A stretch of DNA of 64,000 nt from the NCBI GenBank assembly GCA_951812925.1, contig OX638368.1, forward strand, positions 20,275,187 to 20,339,186, read 5' to 3'. This stretch comes from Calliopum simillimum (Eukaryota; Arthropoda; Insecta; Diptera; Lauxaniidae). Of this stretch, positions 11,721-24,622 are shown piece by piece. Numbering within the stretch: the first letter of the stretch is position 1; each line of letters opens with the position of its first letter. The translations under genes and the position numbers were made by a program. The notes under the pieces were generated by a model that saw only the letters and a program-made list of their open reading frames with translations, ran no database searches and had not been told where the DNA came from.

Positions 11721-13460
11721 TAACATTTCATTCAAAAGACAAATTCATGAAAAACGTTAATCTTTGATCTTAATTTTCAAAATGAATAACTTTTTTATTT
11801 ATTGAACAAATTTTTTCTAAAACATCTTTAAATCAATGTGAACTTAATTGAAACATGAAAGTGATGACATGATGACAAATAATTTTACATTCTGCGATAA
11901 TTAAATGCATTGATGCTCGCGCTCATTGACGCATTTTATCATGAATTTATTGGTATATCGTTAACTTATAAAGAGGAATTGCATAGCAGCAAGTCAACAA
12001 TTAGGAATAAGTAGGTCGTTATATATAAAACTGACTGTATAGTGCGTGGGGTAGAGCAAATAACGAGAGCTCGTTGTATAGAACAAAAAGATGTTATCAA
12101 TATTTATAGTAAATAGGGGGTACAACAGATTGCTATAGAAAAATATTTAATAATACTTATTGAAATCAGTTGAAATATGAAAAAAATGGAAAATTGTGAA
12201 ATTAATTAAAAGCACTTAGGACTTGTTTAGAAATGTACACTTGTTTGCATTATATCCGTATATAGCAGCTTTTAAAAAGCTTGTTTTAATTTTTTCATCA
12301 AATTCTGTGTCGAACTTGACCCCATTGGCTAGGGTGCGCCCACCACTGTTGACTTACATTTATTTTAAAATGTTTGAAATATGTTTTTTAATATTAACAC
12401 GACTGAAAAAAATGTAAGTTTAAGCAAAAAGTAAAAAATTGTTTTAGTTTTGTGGCTCCAAGTCAAAAAATAGCGCCCACCGCTGCATTAGGTGATTTTA
12501 AGGTTTCTGTTTTGTTATTAAAATAAAAACCAATCATTAATAAATCAGGTGACATTAAATGTTTTATTAATTTGATTAAAACATATGGGACTAAATTATT
12601 TATTCCGCTATAAATAATAAAGCAGTTGTAACATCCAAATTCATAAGCAAACAACAGTCCTTTTCATACAACAAACAATTTAAGGTGACCATTTAAGCAA
12701 CATATCACAGCCTATGCATGTAAGAAAAAAAAATTTGCATAAATTAAGCAAACCCAAAGGACATTCTATAATTAGAAATTCTTTATTAAAAAAAAGATCG
12801 TGTATGCCTGTAGGCACGGACACTGCCATATATAGGAGTAGTAGTGATGGCAACATTAACATTGCAACAGAAGTCAACATTAGCAGCAACGACAACAGCA
12901 CTTTATACATTAAAAATTTAAGCACGTTTCCAAAAAAACAACCGCCTGTATAGACATAATAATAATAAAAAGAAAATCTATTTTTTTCTACATTTCTACA
13001 TAAACTCTACCAACAGACAAGACAGCAGCAACTTAACGACCAACCAAGTCCACAAATTGATGGTTGAAACCATCAACAGCAACGTAAAGACAACCCAACC
13101 AAAAAACCATAATAATACTTGTGGCCATGTTAATTTTGGGCAAAATTGGTAATACGAATACAGCAATGAATACCATCGCATTTGACCGAGTTGAATTGCA
13201 GTACTTCCTGAATAACATGAATTTATTGTTGCTATATTTATTCGTTGATTGGGCGGGGCACAGTGTGGAGTTGTTTGATTTTTGTTGGAAACATTTTTGT
13301 GGAGGGAATATTTTAACACTCTCCAATTTCATAAAAGGGAATTCGAAGTGCGAATAAATAATTTATGGCAAATCAAAAATTTTTGTACGACAATTTAATA
13401 GCTTATTAAAATACCCTACATATGACATCAATTGCCTTGAAATCCATCCAAAGGTTTCAT
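11721..13460. other. No gene seen
   Basis: Overlapping open frames near 12680-13360 occur on both strands but contradict each other and resemble no family; they look like chance. The rest is AT-rich without repeats. Confidence 0.5.
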
Positions 13461-13847
13461 TGTCAAAACGGGTTTTTTGCACTTTTGTGTCTTTTTAGGT
13501 TAGGATATCTTTTAGGAAAAAAAAGATATCAACATAATTTAAATTAGGTTTTAAAGACAAAGATTAGGACTTTAAAGTTGCTTGCCAGACTTAACGAAAT
13601 TAAAATTTCTTTCACATTCTAAACATGTGCAACAAACCGACTACTTCTAAATTCAGCCGTTTGACACCCCGAGTGTTGTTTTTACGTGTGTGGCATACGG
13701 CTGAATTTTGAAATGGTCGGTTCGTTGAACATGTTTAAAATGTGAAAGAAATTTTAATTTCGTTAAATCTGTATGTTGATATCTTTTTTTTTCTCAAAGA
13801 TATCCTAACCTAAAAAGATACAAAAGTGCAAAAAACCCGTTTTGACA
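13461..13847. mobile_element. Palindromic element, about 390 bp
   Basis: Arms 13461-13660 and 13690-13847 are inverted copies: TGTCAAAACGGGTTTTTTGC with a GATATC block on the left is mirrored by GCAAAAAACCCGTTTTGACA on the right, and a TTCAGCCGT/ACGGCTGAA pair lies near the loop. No protein. It resembles a foldback MITE; words such as AACCTAAAAAG also occur in the larger R3 foldbacks. Confidence 0.7.
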
Positions 13848-14289
13848 ATATTAATTTAAATTACGTTTTAAAGGAAAAGATTGGGGCTTTCAAGTATCTA
13901 AGCCACATTTGACGAATAAATGATATATTACATAGTTATATAGCTTCAAAAAATGGCAAAAAACGACTTTTTTTTGGTCTTTAGGTTACAATATCTCATA
14001 AACTATACACGATAGCTCAATTCTAAGGTTGTATTCGCGTTTAACATCGCAAAACACATCGATTGTGATTATTTTAATTTTTGTTTAATGTAGTTAAAAA
14101 AATTTTTTTTTTTTTTTTGTGTGGGAAAATGCCCCAATTGGAAAAGCGATTATCTCAAAATTTAGTCAAGGAGTCACGAGTGAAAATTTTTTTATACATC
14201 ATTTGAACGATAAGTAAACAGAATCTGGAAAAAAATTTGATGTGCTACGACGTCCGATTTAGAACGAGCTAAGGCACACCATGCCAATA
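13848..14289. repeat. Diverged R3-like fragment
   Basis: Continues from the palindrome with phrases resembling R3 (ATAGTTATATAGCTTCAAAA, then CTTTAGGTTACAATATCTC). Boundaries are uncertain and no coding potential is seen. Confidence 0.35.
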
Positions 14290-14960
14290 GTCAAAATTTG
14301 AACCCAAATATATTAAATGATTATGGTACTTTTTGAACAGTTTTAGTACTTTTTTTGGTATTCGGTACCATTGTAACGTGTTATGGTCCGATACACAAAC
14401 ATTTTATTCACTTTTAAATGTTTCAGCTCACGAACAATTGCTGGTTGCGATTTCCAGCCAAATAAAGAGCAATCACACTATTACGTTTAAATTCCATTTC
14501 GAAAATTTTTTATTTTCAATAAATTGACGCGCAAATGCTTTTGGTTACTTGTTGACAATAGAATGAACTAACATCATGCAAATTTTTAGACAGCTGTCGT
14601 GTTCCATCTGTCAGATAAGTCTATCTGAAGTTGTTAACAGTTCGAATCAGCCACCCTGTAGAAAAGCTCATTTATCATCCCTGGTACAATGACAAATGTA
14701 AAACGAAAAGACAACAAAAAGTCAGTCAGATTTTTGTGCTGTATCCTCTTTTCAGTTCTGTGTGACCGCGTATTTTGTCTTTGTAAATATTGAAAAATTT
14801 CCAATTAACTTTACCTGGCTTAATGGCAAAATATCAATATAATTTTAACTTTGTGCACATTTACACACACATACCTTTCTTATGGTGTATAATTCAAAGT
14901 CGTGCTCCATTTCTAACATAGTAAAAAAAGTAGCACAAATTTTTGTCTTGCGTATAAATA
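14290..14960 (+). repeat. Repeat family R1, copy 3 (split)
   Basis: The start (14290-14370, TCAAAATTTGAACC through GGTACCATTG) and the main body (14664-14960, AGAAAAGCTCATTTATCATC to the GTCTTGCGTATA end) match R1, but about 290 bases of other sequence lie between. That insert has no clear terminal repeats. Confidence 0.6.
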
Positions 14961-16916
14961 TATAGATGAGCTGTCGCTTAAGTAAACTTGAACCAAATAT
15001 ATCGATGAGAATAACATTGTTGCGGATGCTCCAACCCTAGGTGAAAATGCGATACCAAATCGACCAAGATTTATGTTAAGGATCTCAGTTAAAATCACCT
15101 AGCATTTCAAGACAAACAAGAAACACGTCACTTTTCTTTTTCTTAACATTACTCAATCAGCTTCTCACAAAGTCTGAAGGTTTGGAGATTTACTTTGCTG
15201 TGCTCGTAGACCATCAACAAATTTTGTGATTTTACTTTGTTTTGGTAGTTTTAAATGAAATTTAGATATTTATATCTTGTTCCCCTTTTTTTTTTAACCT
15301 CAGCTGTCAAAATCAAATGGAAAATACCAGGGCTGCATAGTTTTTTAACGAAAATTGGAAGAAAAAAGTATCCTTGCTCTAATGGGCAGTTTCCATTCAG
15401 GAAATATTTACGATTGCTCCCTCTCGAGAAGGGAACATATTGGAGATTATCGTGAATAAATATTCCCGAGGAATTTTTCTGAGACTGCCGTGCCCGTGCT
15501 TTCCCCATTTATTCTCTTAAGGGAGATTCTGAATAAATTTATGATAAAACGCAAAGAATTCTGTGCACACCAGATTCCAAGATTCCATTCCATTTTATAT
15601 TTTAAAACAACTATTCTTTTTCAGCTAATTGCTTCTTAAAAGAGTTGTAATAAATGAATGCATGCGGTCACATGCACAGCACACTATTATTATAACTTTA
15701 TTATAAACTTTCTGAAATTGAAGAAATACATTAAAACTTGAACTAAGCACGATTATTTTCATGAATTTTCCTGCTGTTCACCACAAATTTACTGAAACTA
15801 AATATAGTCCCAACAACTAGTTAAAGTCCCCACTGTGCAAGAAGTATTAATAATGCAAAACGGAAGTTGGTTATGTCTAAGATGAATGGAATGAAGTGAA
15901 AAAAACACGCTAAATGTTTAAAGGGGACTTTTTTGCTGTTTTGTTTTAGTCGTATTTTGTGCGCTTAAGTATGCACTGGCTGCAGTACCAAGTGTTTTAA
16001 AAAATTCCCTTTTGAAAATCACACTAAAACAGGGAAGAATTTTTTTTTTTTTTGTTCTTAAGTTGCTATAACTAAAAAGCAAAGAAAAATAATACAAAAG
16101 CGCATGCTGCTGCTGCTATATTACACGACAATCCATGGAGACTGAATGGTTTGATAATAATAAAAACCAAATAAAAGAAGTAAAAAAGGAGTAAAAATAC
16201 AACAAGTCTGCAAAAAAAGGGACTGACTGTAAACGGAGCAAAAATTTATTTATAACGAACATAGCAATGTTGTCCCTGTTGTCGTCGCAATTTTCACTGT
16301 TTTTGCTGCTGCTGTTTTACTCTCTGAAGTTGTGTTTTGTAGTTTCACGAAGATAAACAGACTACAATTTGTGCATTTCTTATCTCTCGGGTGTAGCCAC
16401 AACACCGTGCTGGCTGTGCCACATAAAAGAATTCTTGTATTTTTGTGTGAAATTGTTTGCTTTAAATGATAATTCAATTTTTTACAGTATTGCACTTTTT
16501 GTTTTTTACTGACTTTACTTTTAGATAAGATAAAGTTCAAAATGAAAATTAAACAACTGTTTTGTTGGATTTTTTTGGTTTTCATAAACAAACAAAAATG
16601 TGTTTTACGATTTTTGAAGCCATGTCCACAAATTGTGATTGATTTTTGAGTCATTTTTTCTTAACGAAAGCAATACAAAATGATTATACACGGCAGACGT
16701 CTGTTTATGTTTTCCGTAGATGTTCTAATTTCATAATCAATTTTAATATTTGAATATTTGCTACTTTGATCATCTGGCAGACGCGTAAAGAAACGCTTAA
16801 AACTTGGCAGATGTGTATTGTATGAATCGCACACTATGTATTTATTATAAAATATTTGAACTTTGACTTTGTATTATTGTATCGATTTCGAACTATTTTC
16901 GAGCCGTACTAAAATG
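14961..16916. other. No gene; fragment of a short palindromic MITE at about 15440-15490
   Basis: The phrase ATTATCGTGAATAAATATTC with GAGGAATTTTTCTGAG at 15445-15485 belongs to the same small MITE family seen intact at 34300-34406 and as a fragment at 61646-61740. Elsewhere there is AT-rich DNA. The 134-residue minus-strand frame at 16250-16654 has no family resemblance. Confidence 0.5.
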
Positions 16917-16918
16917 TA

Positions 16919-18449
16919 AGGGAATGTATCCGGGTATGAGCCGAGTTTTGTTTTTGAGCCATAACTTTTTACTGGTCCAACCGATTCGTATGAAAGGTAA
17001 GAAATGCACACAACTTTCTTCTGAAGGATGTTGAAAGTTATTTCATCACATTCAAAAGTTATGGCTAAATTTCAAAGTATTTTTTTTTTAGCAATTTAAA
17101 ATTTGTATCCGAGTATGAGACACCTAGAAAAATGCAATGAAAATCAGAAAATATGAAATAAAAACCGTATAACTATGCGTAAACACAAACTTTTATTCAT
17201 TCAGAAAGCCTTGAACATCATAATCGCTGTCGCAATGTTTGCAAGTGTAGAAGCTTGCCTTTATGTCTGCACACTCTGCATGGACAGGTCGCTTGCATGT
17301 ATTACATACGATGGTATTGGCATCGGTCAACTTGTTCGGCAAAAACCTTAAGCAAATGACACAAAAGTCTCTATCGTCATCGGATGATTTGGATCGTTTT
17401 AAACGTTTAGCTGGTGGTGACTTCTTCGGGGTTGCTTTCTTTTGTATCCTTTTTTTATCTTCCAATTTGTCCGCTGCTGCTTTCTTTGTTGCTGCTCTTT
17501 CCTTTAAAAGAGCAAGGTTTTCAGGAGAAGTTAGCTCTGTACATTTCAGTGGCTTTCGTCCACGATTGGAAGGTTTTTTTGGGGTTGCTTCCTGTAATGG
17601 GCCAATGTCATCTATAGTTGATGAATAACTAGATGGCTGATCGAGCTCAGATTTTGGTGCCTCTTGCTCAATACGCCGCTGCTCATTGAGATCAGTGGTA
17701 ACAGCAATTCTTGCAAAACTTTGTGAAACGGGTTGAAGGAAATCATCATCTGTAAAAATGTTAGGATTGTATGGAGCAATACCCGTTGCGGCAAAGCCCG
17801 ATTTAATAGCTTTTGGTGTTAACACCAAATCCAATGCCGCACATACAATCCCAGCAATATGACGTACTTCAAAGATCTATAGAAAAAGGAAGCCAGGCAA
17901 GGCATATTATAAAAGGGTCGAATTATAGGAAGATTGAGCTTTTACCTTGTTGGCATTATTTTTTTGCCACGCGGAACTTAGCGCCTTGAAACAAACCTTG
18001 ATTCACGTATCATTACATACATGTCGATATTTGACAGTTGCACACGATTTGGATTCGAAAAAAAAGTGTATCATACCCGGATACATGATACTTTTTAAGA
18101 AAAGCTAAAAAAAAATGTTTTAACCAATAATATTTGCACAAACCCAAAACGTATCACAAAGTAGATATAAAACACTAAACGCTTACACATGACACTTCCC
18201 ATTTCCAGTTGACTTAATCCAAAATATAACACTTTGAAACAGATTATAAAAAACTTTTTACAGTCGAGTTGCGACCTAAGGTGTATAACTTAAATAAGCA
18301 ATAGATCTTTTCACTTCGGTGTTGGCTTAAAAACTTGGTCATAGTAAGAGGATAGTTCGACAGTAGTCAGATTGGCAATATTAGTTTTGCATCATTGAAA
18401 AAATCGACTGTCTATACTTGGAGGTGTCTCATAACCGCATACATTCCCC
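16919..18449 (-). mobile_element. pogo/Tigger-like DNA transposon with TA target duplication
   Basis: A 1,531-bp element flanked by TA on both sides (16917-16918, 18450-18451). Its 22-bp ends AGGGAATGTATCC... and, on the other strand, GGGGAATGTATGC... differ at 3 positions. The motif TATCC(G/A)(G/A)GTATGA recurs inside near each end (about 17107 and 18063), as subterminal binding sites often do. It carries the last part of a DDE-type transposase on the minus strand. TA duplication and the transposase end place it in the Tc1/mariner-pogo group (family knowledge). It is internally deleted and presumably non-autonomous. Confidence 0.8.
17193..17996 (-). pseudogene. pogo-like transposase C-terminal part with PHD-like zinc finger, 5'-truncated
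   Basis: Two pieces join across a 69-bp intron (17877-17945, gtaaaa...ctatag on the minus strand). The upstream piece reads KVCFKALSSAWQKNNANK and the downstream piece IFEVRHIAGIVCAALDLV, then TPKAIKSGFAATGIAPYNPNIF. The last segment is the typical end of a pogo/Tigger DDE domain (family-level recognition). A basic linker (AKRLKRSK) follows, then a Cys/His cluster C-x2-C-x16-C-x2-C-x4-H-x2-C-x11-C-x2-C like a PHD or treble-clef finger. Immediately upstream there is an in-frame TGA (18003-18005 on the minus strand), and the catalytic DDE core is absent. It is a relic rather than a working transposase. The 213-residue frame alone starts at an internal Met. Confidence 0.75.
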
Positions 18450-18620
18450 TACATATTTTTATCACTGAAAATTCGATCTATTTAAAAGTAATATGCATAT
18501 AAAAGTAACCGCTTGGAAGATATTCAATAAAAAACGGGTTTTTGCCTTTTAAAGCTTTTTTCGTTCTGACTCCATTATTACCAATTTTTTGGATGAAGTG
18601 GTCCTTGCGTGATTTCATGA

Positions 18621-18865
18621 TACCCTACACTGCAACATTATTAAACTTTTGCTTGGATGAAAAATGTCACGCCTTCTTGATCGAATTCATTTAGTTTTTT
18701 CTCCGAGAGCTTCTACTATTCGCAGTGTATGTGAGAAATGTTGTTGCATTACCTCAAATAATGCTTGCACTACATAATTTTGAAAACTTTCAGTGTATGG
18801 GAGGCGCCACGCCCTCTTTTGCGAATCTACCATGTTTCTGGTCAGAGCTTGCATGTACTATCTTT
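18621..18865 (-). mobile_element. Helentron-like element fragment
   Basis: Matches the reverse-oriented copy at 61865-62804 from taccctacactgca through one and a half minisatellite units (GGGAGGCGCCACGCCC), then breaks off. No coding content. Confidence 0.6.
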
Positions 18866-20166
18866 ATTATCTATCTGACTATGTAAGTATAACTGTAACT
18901 ATACAACACTGCCTCTTACTACAACTATAACTTTGTTGTATGAGATAACACACTTTTCCAACATTATAAGGCTATTGTTTCCAAACAATTGCCAACATTA
19001 CTCACAAAAGTGTAAATGATATTGCAATAACTTTTACCCATTGTTGACAGCAAACAAATTAGCATTTATTTGAATAAATCTAGGACAGCATAAGACAAAG
19101 ACTGAAATGACACCATATCATAAAAGGAAGAAGACGACTTTCTTTACTTTTGTCTTTTTGTGCCATTTATGGCAGCAGCAACCTACTAATTGTCACAAGA
19201 ATCATTCAAATGGAATTAATTGTTATCAAAACAAAAAATTGCACTCATAAAATAGAATTGACGCATTTTTATTATGTACGTGTAGTACATATTATCCATC
19301 CAGAGATACGAAAAGGCACAGAGAATAAATCTGAAATGAGTGTTAGAATGAGATAGCGCAGCGCGGGCTTAAAGTTGGAGAGTGTGGCAATGCAGATAGA
19401 AGGAACATTTTCAACGTATTCAAATCTGCACTTGTGAGCAAAGTGATGCTGGATTCTGTGGATTTTTTTTTCTTGTCTTTTATTTTTTTTGTAAGGTTTT
19501 ATGCGGTTTTTTTTTAATAAAATGAAATCCTTTGAATTTGTCGCATTCAACAATATAACAATAACACCGACGATGACGTTGGCATCAACATCAACGTCGT
19601 CTTTCACAGCATGAACTTTTGTTTTCCTTAGAGAAAGGATAATTGTATTTAAAACTCAACACTCAACACAATGAATGCGAAAGATGCAGTGCAAATTAAA
19701 TGCAATTCACTGACGTTAAAAACTGTAATAAATCAATTAAAAGTTTACACCCTGTGTGTTTTCGAATGGATTGTAGGAAAACAAAAAAAAATTTGAGTTT
19801 AGAAAACCCACGAGGAAGTTAGTTTGTCTGCTGTATGTTGAAGAAGATATAACTTGTTATAGACTTTTTAATGAATTAAACCAACACAACAACCAAGTGC
19901 AATGACTCAATGTAAATTTACTTAGTGCACATGTTCAGATCATTTCAGGAAAACTTTCTAAAATTTGAATTGTTCATAGATTAAAAATAAAAAGACATAA
20001 ATAAAAAGGATAGCTTCTATTATACTTTAAATTAAACTATGTAGACAACAAAAAGGAAACACTAAAAGAAAAGCTTGGATTTTGATGATTTTTTTTTTTT
20101 GTTTATATTATCTTATTTAAAATTAGAAACCTTTCGGATCGGGCACGGATTTAATTATTTTGTTTA
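18866..20166. other. No gene seen
   Basis: AT-rich DNA. A run of GACGATGACGTTGGCATC-like triplets near 19565-19600 gives an Asp/Val open frame on the minus strand that resembles nothing and is probably chance. Confidence 0.5.
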
Positions 20167-21242
20167 TGATATATGATATGATATTATATGATATGATATG
20201 ATATGATATGATATGATATGATATGATATGATATGATATGATATGATATGATATGATATGATATGATATGATATGATATGATATGATATGATATGATATG
20301 ATATGATATGATATGATATGATATGATATGATATGATATGATATGATATGATATGATATGATATGATATGATATGATATGATATGATATGATATGATATG
20401 ATATGATATGATATGATATGATATGATATGATATGATATGATATGATATGATATGATATGATATGATATGATATGATATGATATGATATGATATGATATG
20501 ATATGATATGATATGATATGATATGATATGATATGATATGATATGATATGATATGATATGATATGATATGATATGATATGATATGATATGATATGATATG
20601 ATATGATATGATATGATATGATATGATATGATATGATATGATATGATATGATATGATATGATATGATATGATATGATATGATATGATATGATATGATATG
20701 AAATGATATGATATGATATGATATGATATGATATGATATGATATGATATGATATGATATGATATGATATGATATGATATGATATATGATATGATATGATA
20801 TGATATGATATGATATGATATGATATGATATGATATGATATATGATATGATATGATATGATATGATATGATATGATATGATATGATATGATATATGATAT
20901 GATATGATATGATATGATATGATATGATATGATATGATATGATATGATATGATATGATATGATATGATATGATATGATATATGATATGATATGATATGAT
21001 ATGATATGATATGATATGATATGATATGATATGATATGATATGATATGATATGATATGATATGATATGATATGATATGATATGATATGATATGATATGAT
21101 ATGATATGATATATGATATGATATGATATGATATGATATGATATGATATGATATGATATGATATGATATGATATGATATGATATGATATGATATGATATG
21201 ATATGATATGATATGATATGATATGATATGATATGATATGAT
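20167..21242. repeat. ATATG pentanucleotide microsatellite, about 1.08 kb
   Basis: About 210 near-perfect copies of ATATG with very few faults: one A substitution near 20701 and occasional ATATATG units (near 20782, 20839, 20891, 20977, 21111) that shift the register by two bases. Because five is not a multiple of three, every minus-strand frame reads YHIIS without stops; the 360- to 430-residue open frames here are artefacts. Purity over a kilobase implies recent expansion or homogenisation. Confidence 0.98.
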
Positions 21243-22879
21243 GTGCATAGAAAAAAATATCGAAAACAACAAATAAAAGTAAAAATAGTCTTCGTCGATG
21301 TGTTTTGCAATGCTGAACTCGAATCTGGCATCGTAACATCGACGCTCACTACATGAATATTGGTCTTAAGGTAGATTCTAGCGACGTAAGGGCAACATTT
21401 TGAGTTCCTAGAAGGTACCACCATAGTAAAAACTGTTGTGCTTAACCGAAAAAATCAGAATTAAAAATTATTCTTCATATACACATAAGTATTTTACTGT
21501 TTTGATTCAGAGTTAATTAAAGTAGTAAATTTTTAATAAATGATATGTCAATCAATAAAGAATATCCCTCGAATATACAAGTCAGAATGAAGAACAACAA
21601 GTGCAACAGCTGCCCCTACATTTTTTATGGTAATTTCTTTATTTGGCATTTATTTTACACAAGATTTCAAATTACTTCCAAAAAAAATGTTTAAAAAATA
21701 AATAACACATAGAACAAGGATATTCCATTTCTTGTCTCCTGAGAACTTAACATATGTGACAACATGGAATAAACGTATTTAAACAAGAAATAAATACATC
21801 TTTGCAGACGTACACATTTACAAATGTATATGTATGTACATACCATATATTTACAATAAGTACAAAATTACATACATCAAATACTTAATGTAAACTTTTA
21901 CACAAACACTTTTACAAAATGTAATCCCTACACTATCTACAAATGTCTATGTCCTTTTGGTATTTACACTGGAATTACTTTTAAATAATTTAATTTTAGT
22001 TACTGTCACCTAATGTTTGTAACTTCAATTGGTTGTAAGTATCACTTTGTATACGTATATGCTATCTCTAGAAAGACTTAATTTAGTTTTTAAAGAAATA
22101 CCTTGAAACAAAGTAAACCAAAAACAAACAAAAAACCAATGCATACGTTATATAACATATTGCGTACATGCTAATATAAACTTTTCTATTTTATTTTACC
22201 CTTAGAGGGCCGGAATTTGGCAATTTAAAACTTTCATTCAAATTTCCAAAAATGTACTACGATTTCGGCCCCATATCATTGTCAAATGCCTGTTCGAAAA
22301 ATGCATCTTTGTACAAATGATTTTTGGAAATTCTTTGATAATCCCTGAAAATTTGAAAGAGAGTGTCAAAATGGTGAAAATTTTTTCAAGGTTATTAGAG
22401 GCCGCTCAAAGCTGTTTTTCCAAATCACGGTTTTAATTTTATTATGATCTCAAAAATATTCGAAATGAGTTGTACTATTACTTAAATTTTTCGACTTGAA
22501 ATAATATCTCTACATCAAAAATATATTGTTTTTTAGCTTAAAATCACAAAAGTACCGAATTTTTATCGTTCTGTAAAATTCGAAAATTATGTTGTATAAA
22601 TCTTGTCGTCTGAAACTCATAATGACATCACAGACGAAATTTTTTTTAAGAACATTTTAACCCATTTGGGGTGTTTTTTAACCCCTTTCCATAAAAATTG
22701 GTTAAAATGGGTTAAATCATTTTAAAAAATATTCTACAGAAAATTTCACTAGGGGTCACCAAAAACAAGAAATGGCTTGTACTTAAGAATAATGCACAAT
22801 AGGGGATGATGAGTTTGAACTCCCCTCAATTTATATTCGCAAGAAAAAGAAGAAACTGCTGGAATGCCTGCTTTTGACC
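21243..22879. other. No gene seen
   Basis: AT-rich sequence with some TATGTACATAC tracts near 21820-21900 and nothing recognisable. Confidence 0.5.
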
Positions 22880-23320
22880 ATAGCGAAAGAAAACTACCCT
22901 TCAAGTGGGCGTGGCATTGTTCCTAATGGAAAAATTTGCTGCCATGGTAAAGCCGCTATACTGATTTTTATGAGTAACGCTGTCACGACTAAAACCCAAC
23001 ACCAATTTAATGAAATTCGGTATGAAGATTAGCTGTACCCTAAAAAAATGCTATTCAAAACTAAGTGGGCGTCGCGCTGCCCCTAATAGAAAAATTTGCT
23101 GTCTCGGTAAAGCCGCTATACTAATTTTTTTTTTTTTTTTCTAAGGAAAAAGAGAAGAATCTTTTTAGTAGTTAGCGTCACGGCCCTAATGGGATTATTC
23201 GGTTTAGAAATAGGCTGAACTCTAAGAAGGATACTATAAACTTTTGGTTTTAATTGGGCGTGGCAGGACCCTTAACAAGAAAATACTCTGTCACAACGCT
23301 ATTTCAGAATAGCGTCCGTT
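22880..23320. repeat. Tandem repeat of about 165 bp with GGGCGTGGC (R8)
   Basis: Three diverged units, each with AAGTGGGCGTGGC or GGGCGTGGCAGG, a CCTAATGG-AAAA phrase and (twice) GGTAAAGCCGCTATACT. It lies just upstream of the FERM exons. Related in style, not clearly in sequence, to the minisatellite in the Helentron-like element. Confidence 0.6.
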
Positions 23321-23892
23321 TTATGGGAGAATATTTAAAACAATGTTTTTAGTGAACATGGTACCTCCTCTAACGGGAAAAATTGATTCCACAGCAGTCA
23401 CTGAACCATTTTTGAAGGAATTTAGTACAGAAAAGTCCTTAATAATATGGATTGAGTTTACTATATGTGTTGTTGTGAGCTTTAGCGAAGGCTCGGGCAT
23501 GAGCTGGTTATATCATTTAAAAAACCAACCCTTTGGTTAAATAAAAATTCTTAATTTGCCTTCCATATTTAGGTTTATTTTTTAGACCCCAATACACTTT
23601 CTTTTTTTTTATAAAATACAAGAAAGCTAAGAAACTTCATTCGGTCATTTTGGAATTGCTTGGCTACTATAGGGTATTTCGCCACATAAAAAGCGCTATC
23701 GTTGCATCAGCATCTTCATAAAAAGGAGTAAAACTCACTTAAATAAACAATTTTCTTATGCATAGTTTCTGCGGCCCGGTATGTGTTAATAATGAATTGA
23801 AATTTTGTGCAACTTTCTCTACAAATATTTTTGATTTTAAATTTTGTGTTTCATTCGCACATATTAATTTTTCTCCCTCTTATTTTTTCCAG

Positions 23893-24125
23893 GCTAAAGC
23901 ACTTGGCAAAGTTTTATTCGAGCAAGTTTGTCGCCAACTTAATTTGCTGGAGGCAGATTATTTTGGCTTAGAATATCAAGAAATTTCTACACACACCAAA
24001 TACTGGCTGGACCTTGAGAAACCATTAAATCGACAGGTTGGTTTATCCTTAATAGATCCGGTGCTCAGGTTTTGCATAAAATTTTATACACCTGATCCAG
24101 CGCAACTGGAGGAGGAGTACACAAG
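23893..24125 (+). CDS. Cdep: Cdep exon: FERM F1 lobe, second half
   Basis: This exon encodes the second half of the F1 (ubiquitin-like) lobe and the start of F2. The readable landmarks are GKVLFEQVC, the signature LLEADYFGLEY, the WLDLEKP turn, and LEEEYTR at the end, as in vertebrate FARP1. The acceptor is a T-rich tract ending in cag at 23892 and the donor is ag/gtaaag at 24126. It starts in phase 0 and leaves two bases of the Arg codon for the next exon. The open frame runs further upstream to 23758, but those residues are T-rich intron read-through without FERM similarity. The beginning of F1 must therefore sit in an earlier exon, which I could not find between 1 and 23892. Confidence 0.92.
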
Positions 24126-24280
24126 GTAAAGGCAGCAGACAAACAAATTAAAATGAAGACAACTTTGTTGTTTGTTTTTTTATATTTACAACCTCCCTCA
24201 CTTACTCTCCTTTTGTACTAATAGTTTGTTTGTTTTTCACTTGTTTTTTCTTTTTTTCTTTCTCTCTCTTTTTTTATTAG

Positions 24281-24502
24281 GTATCTCTTTTGTTTGCAAA
24301 TCAAACGTGACTTGGCTACTGGTAGCTTACAATGCAATGACAATACGGCCGCATTAATGGCCAGCTACATTGTGCAGGCATCATGTGGCGATTTTGTACC
24401 AGAGGATTATCCGGATCATACATATTTGTCATCGTATCGATTTGTGCCGCATCAAGATTCAACAATGCAGCGTAAAATTATGGAAAATCATAAGAAGCAT
24501 GT
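24281..24502 (+). CDS. Cdep: Cdep exon: FERM F2 lobe, first half
   Basis: Encodes the acyl-CoA-binding-protein-like F2 lobe. YLFCLQIKRDLATG is followed by LQCNDNTAALMASYIVQ and GDF, then a charged helix ending at HKKHV; all are typical FARP/FERM landmarks. It completes the split Arg codon from the previous exon and ends two bases into a Val codon at the strong donor gt/gtatgt (24503). The intron before it is 155 bp with a long pyrimidine tract ending tattag. An open frame starting at 24172 is intron read-through with a hydrophobic T-rich composition and is not part of the protein. Confidence 0.92.
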
Positions 24503-24622
24503 GTATGTATTTGTTTATACGTATGAGTGATTGTTAATGAAATATTTTAATTAGTTGATTTATTATTTAACTTGGAGTTAATTTAAAAAAGTAACATAAA
24601 TTTGATTTTCATTTCATTTCAG

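Noticed and set aside
12680..13357. Overlapping open frames on both strands as possible small genes
   Set aside because: Conflicting frames, low complexity, no splice context and no recognisable similarity.
17263..17628. 121-residue plus-strand open frame
   Set aside because: Antisense shadow of the pogo transposase tail with no family resemblance.
20123..21424. Three overlapping minus-strand open frames of 362-433 residues made of YHIIS
   Set aside because: Translation of the ATATG microsatellite; all frames are open because the unit contains no stop in any register on that strand.
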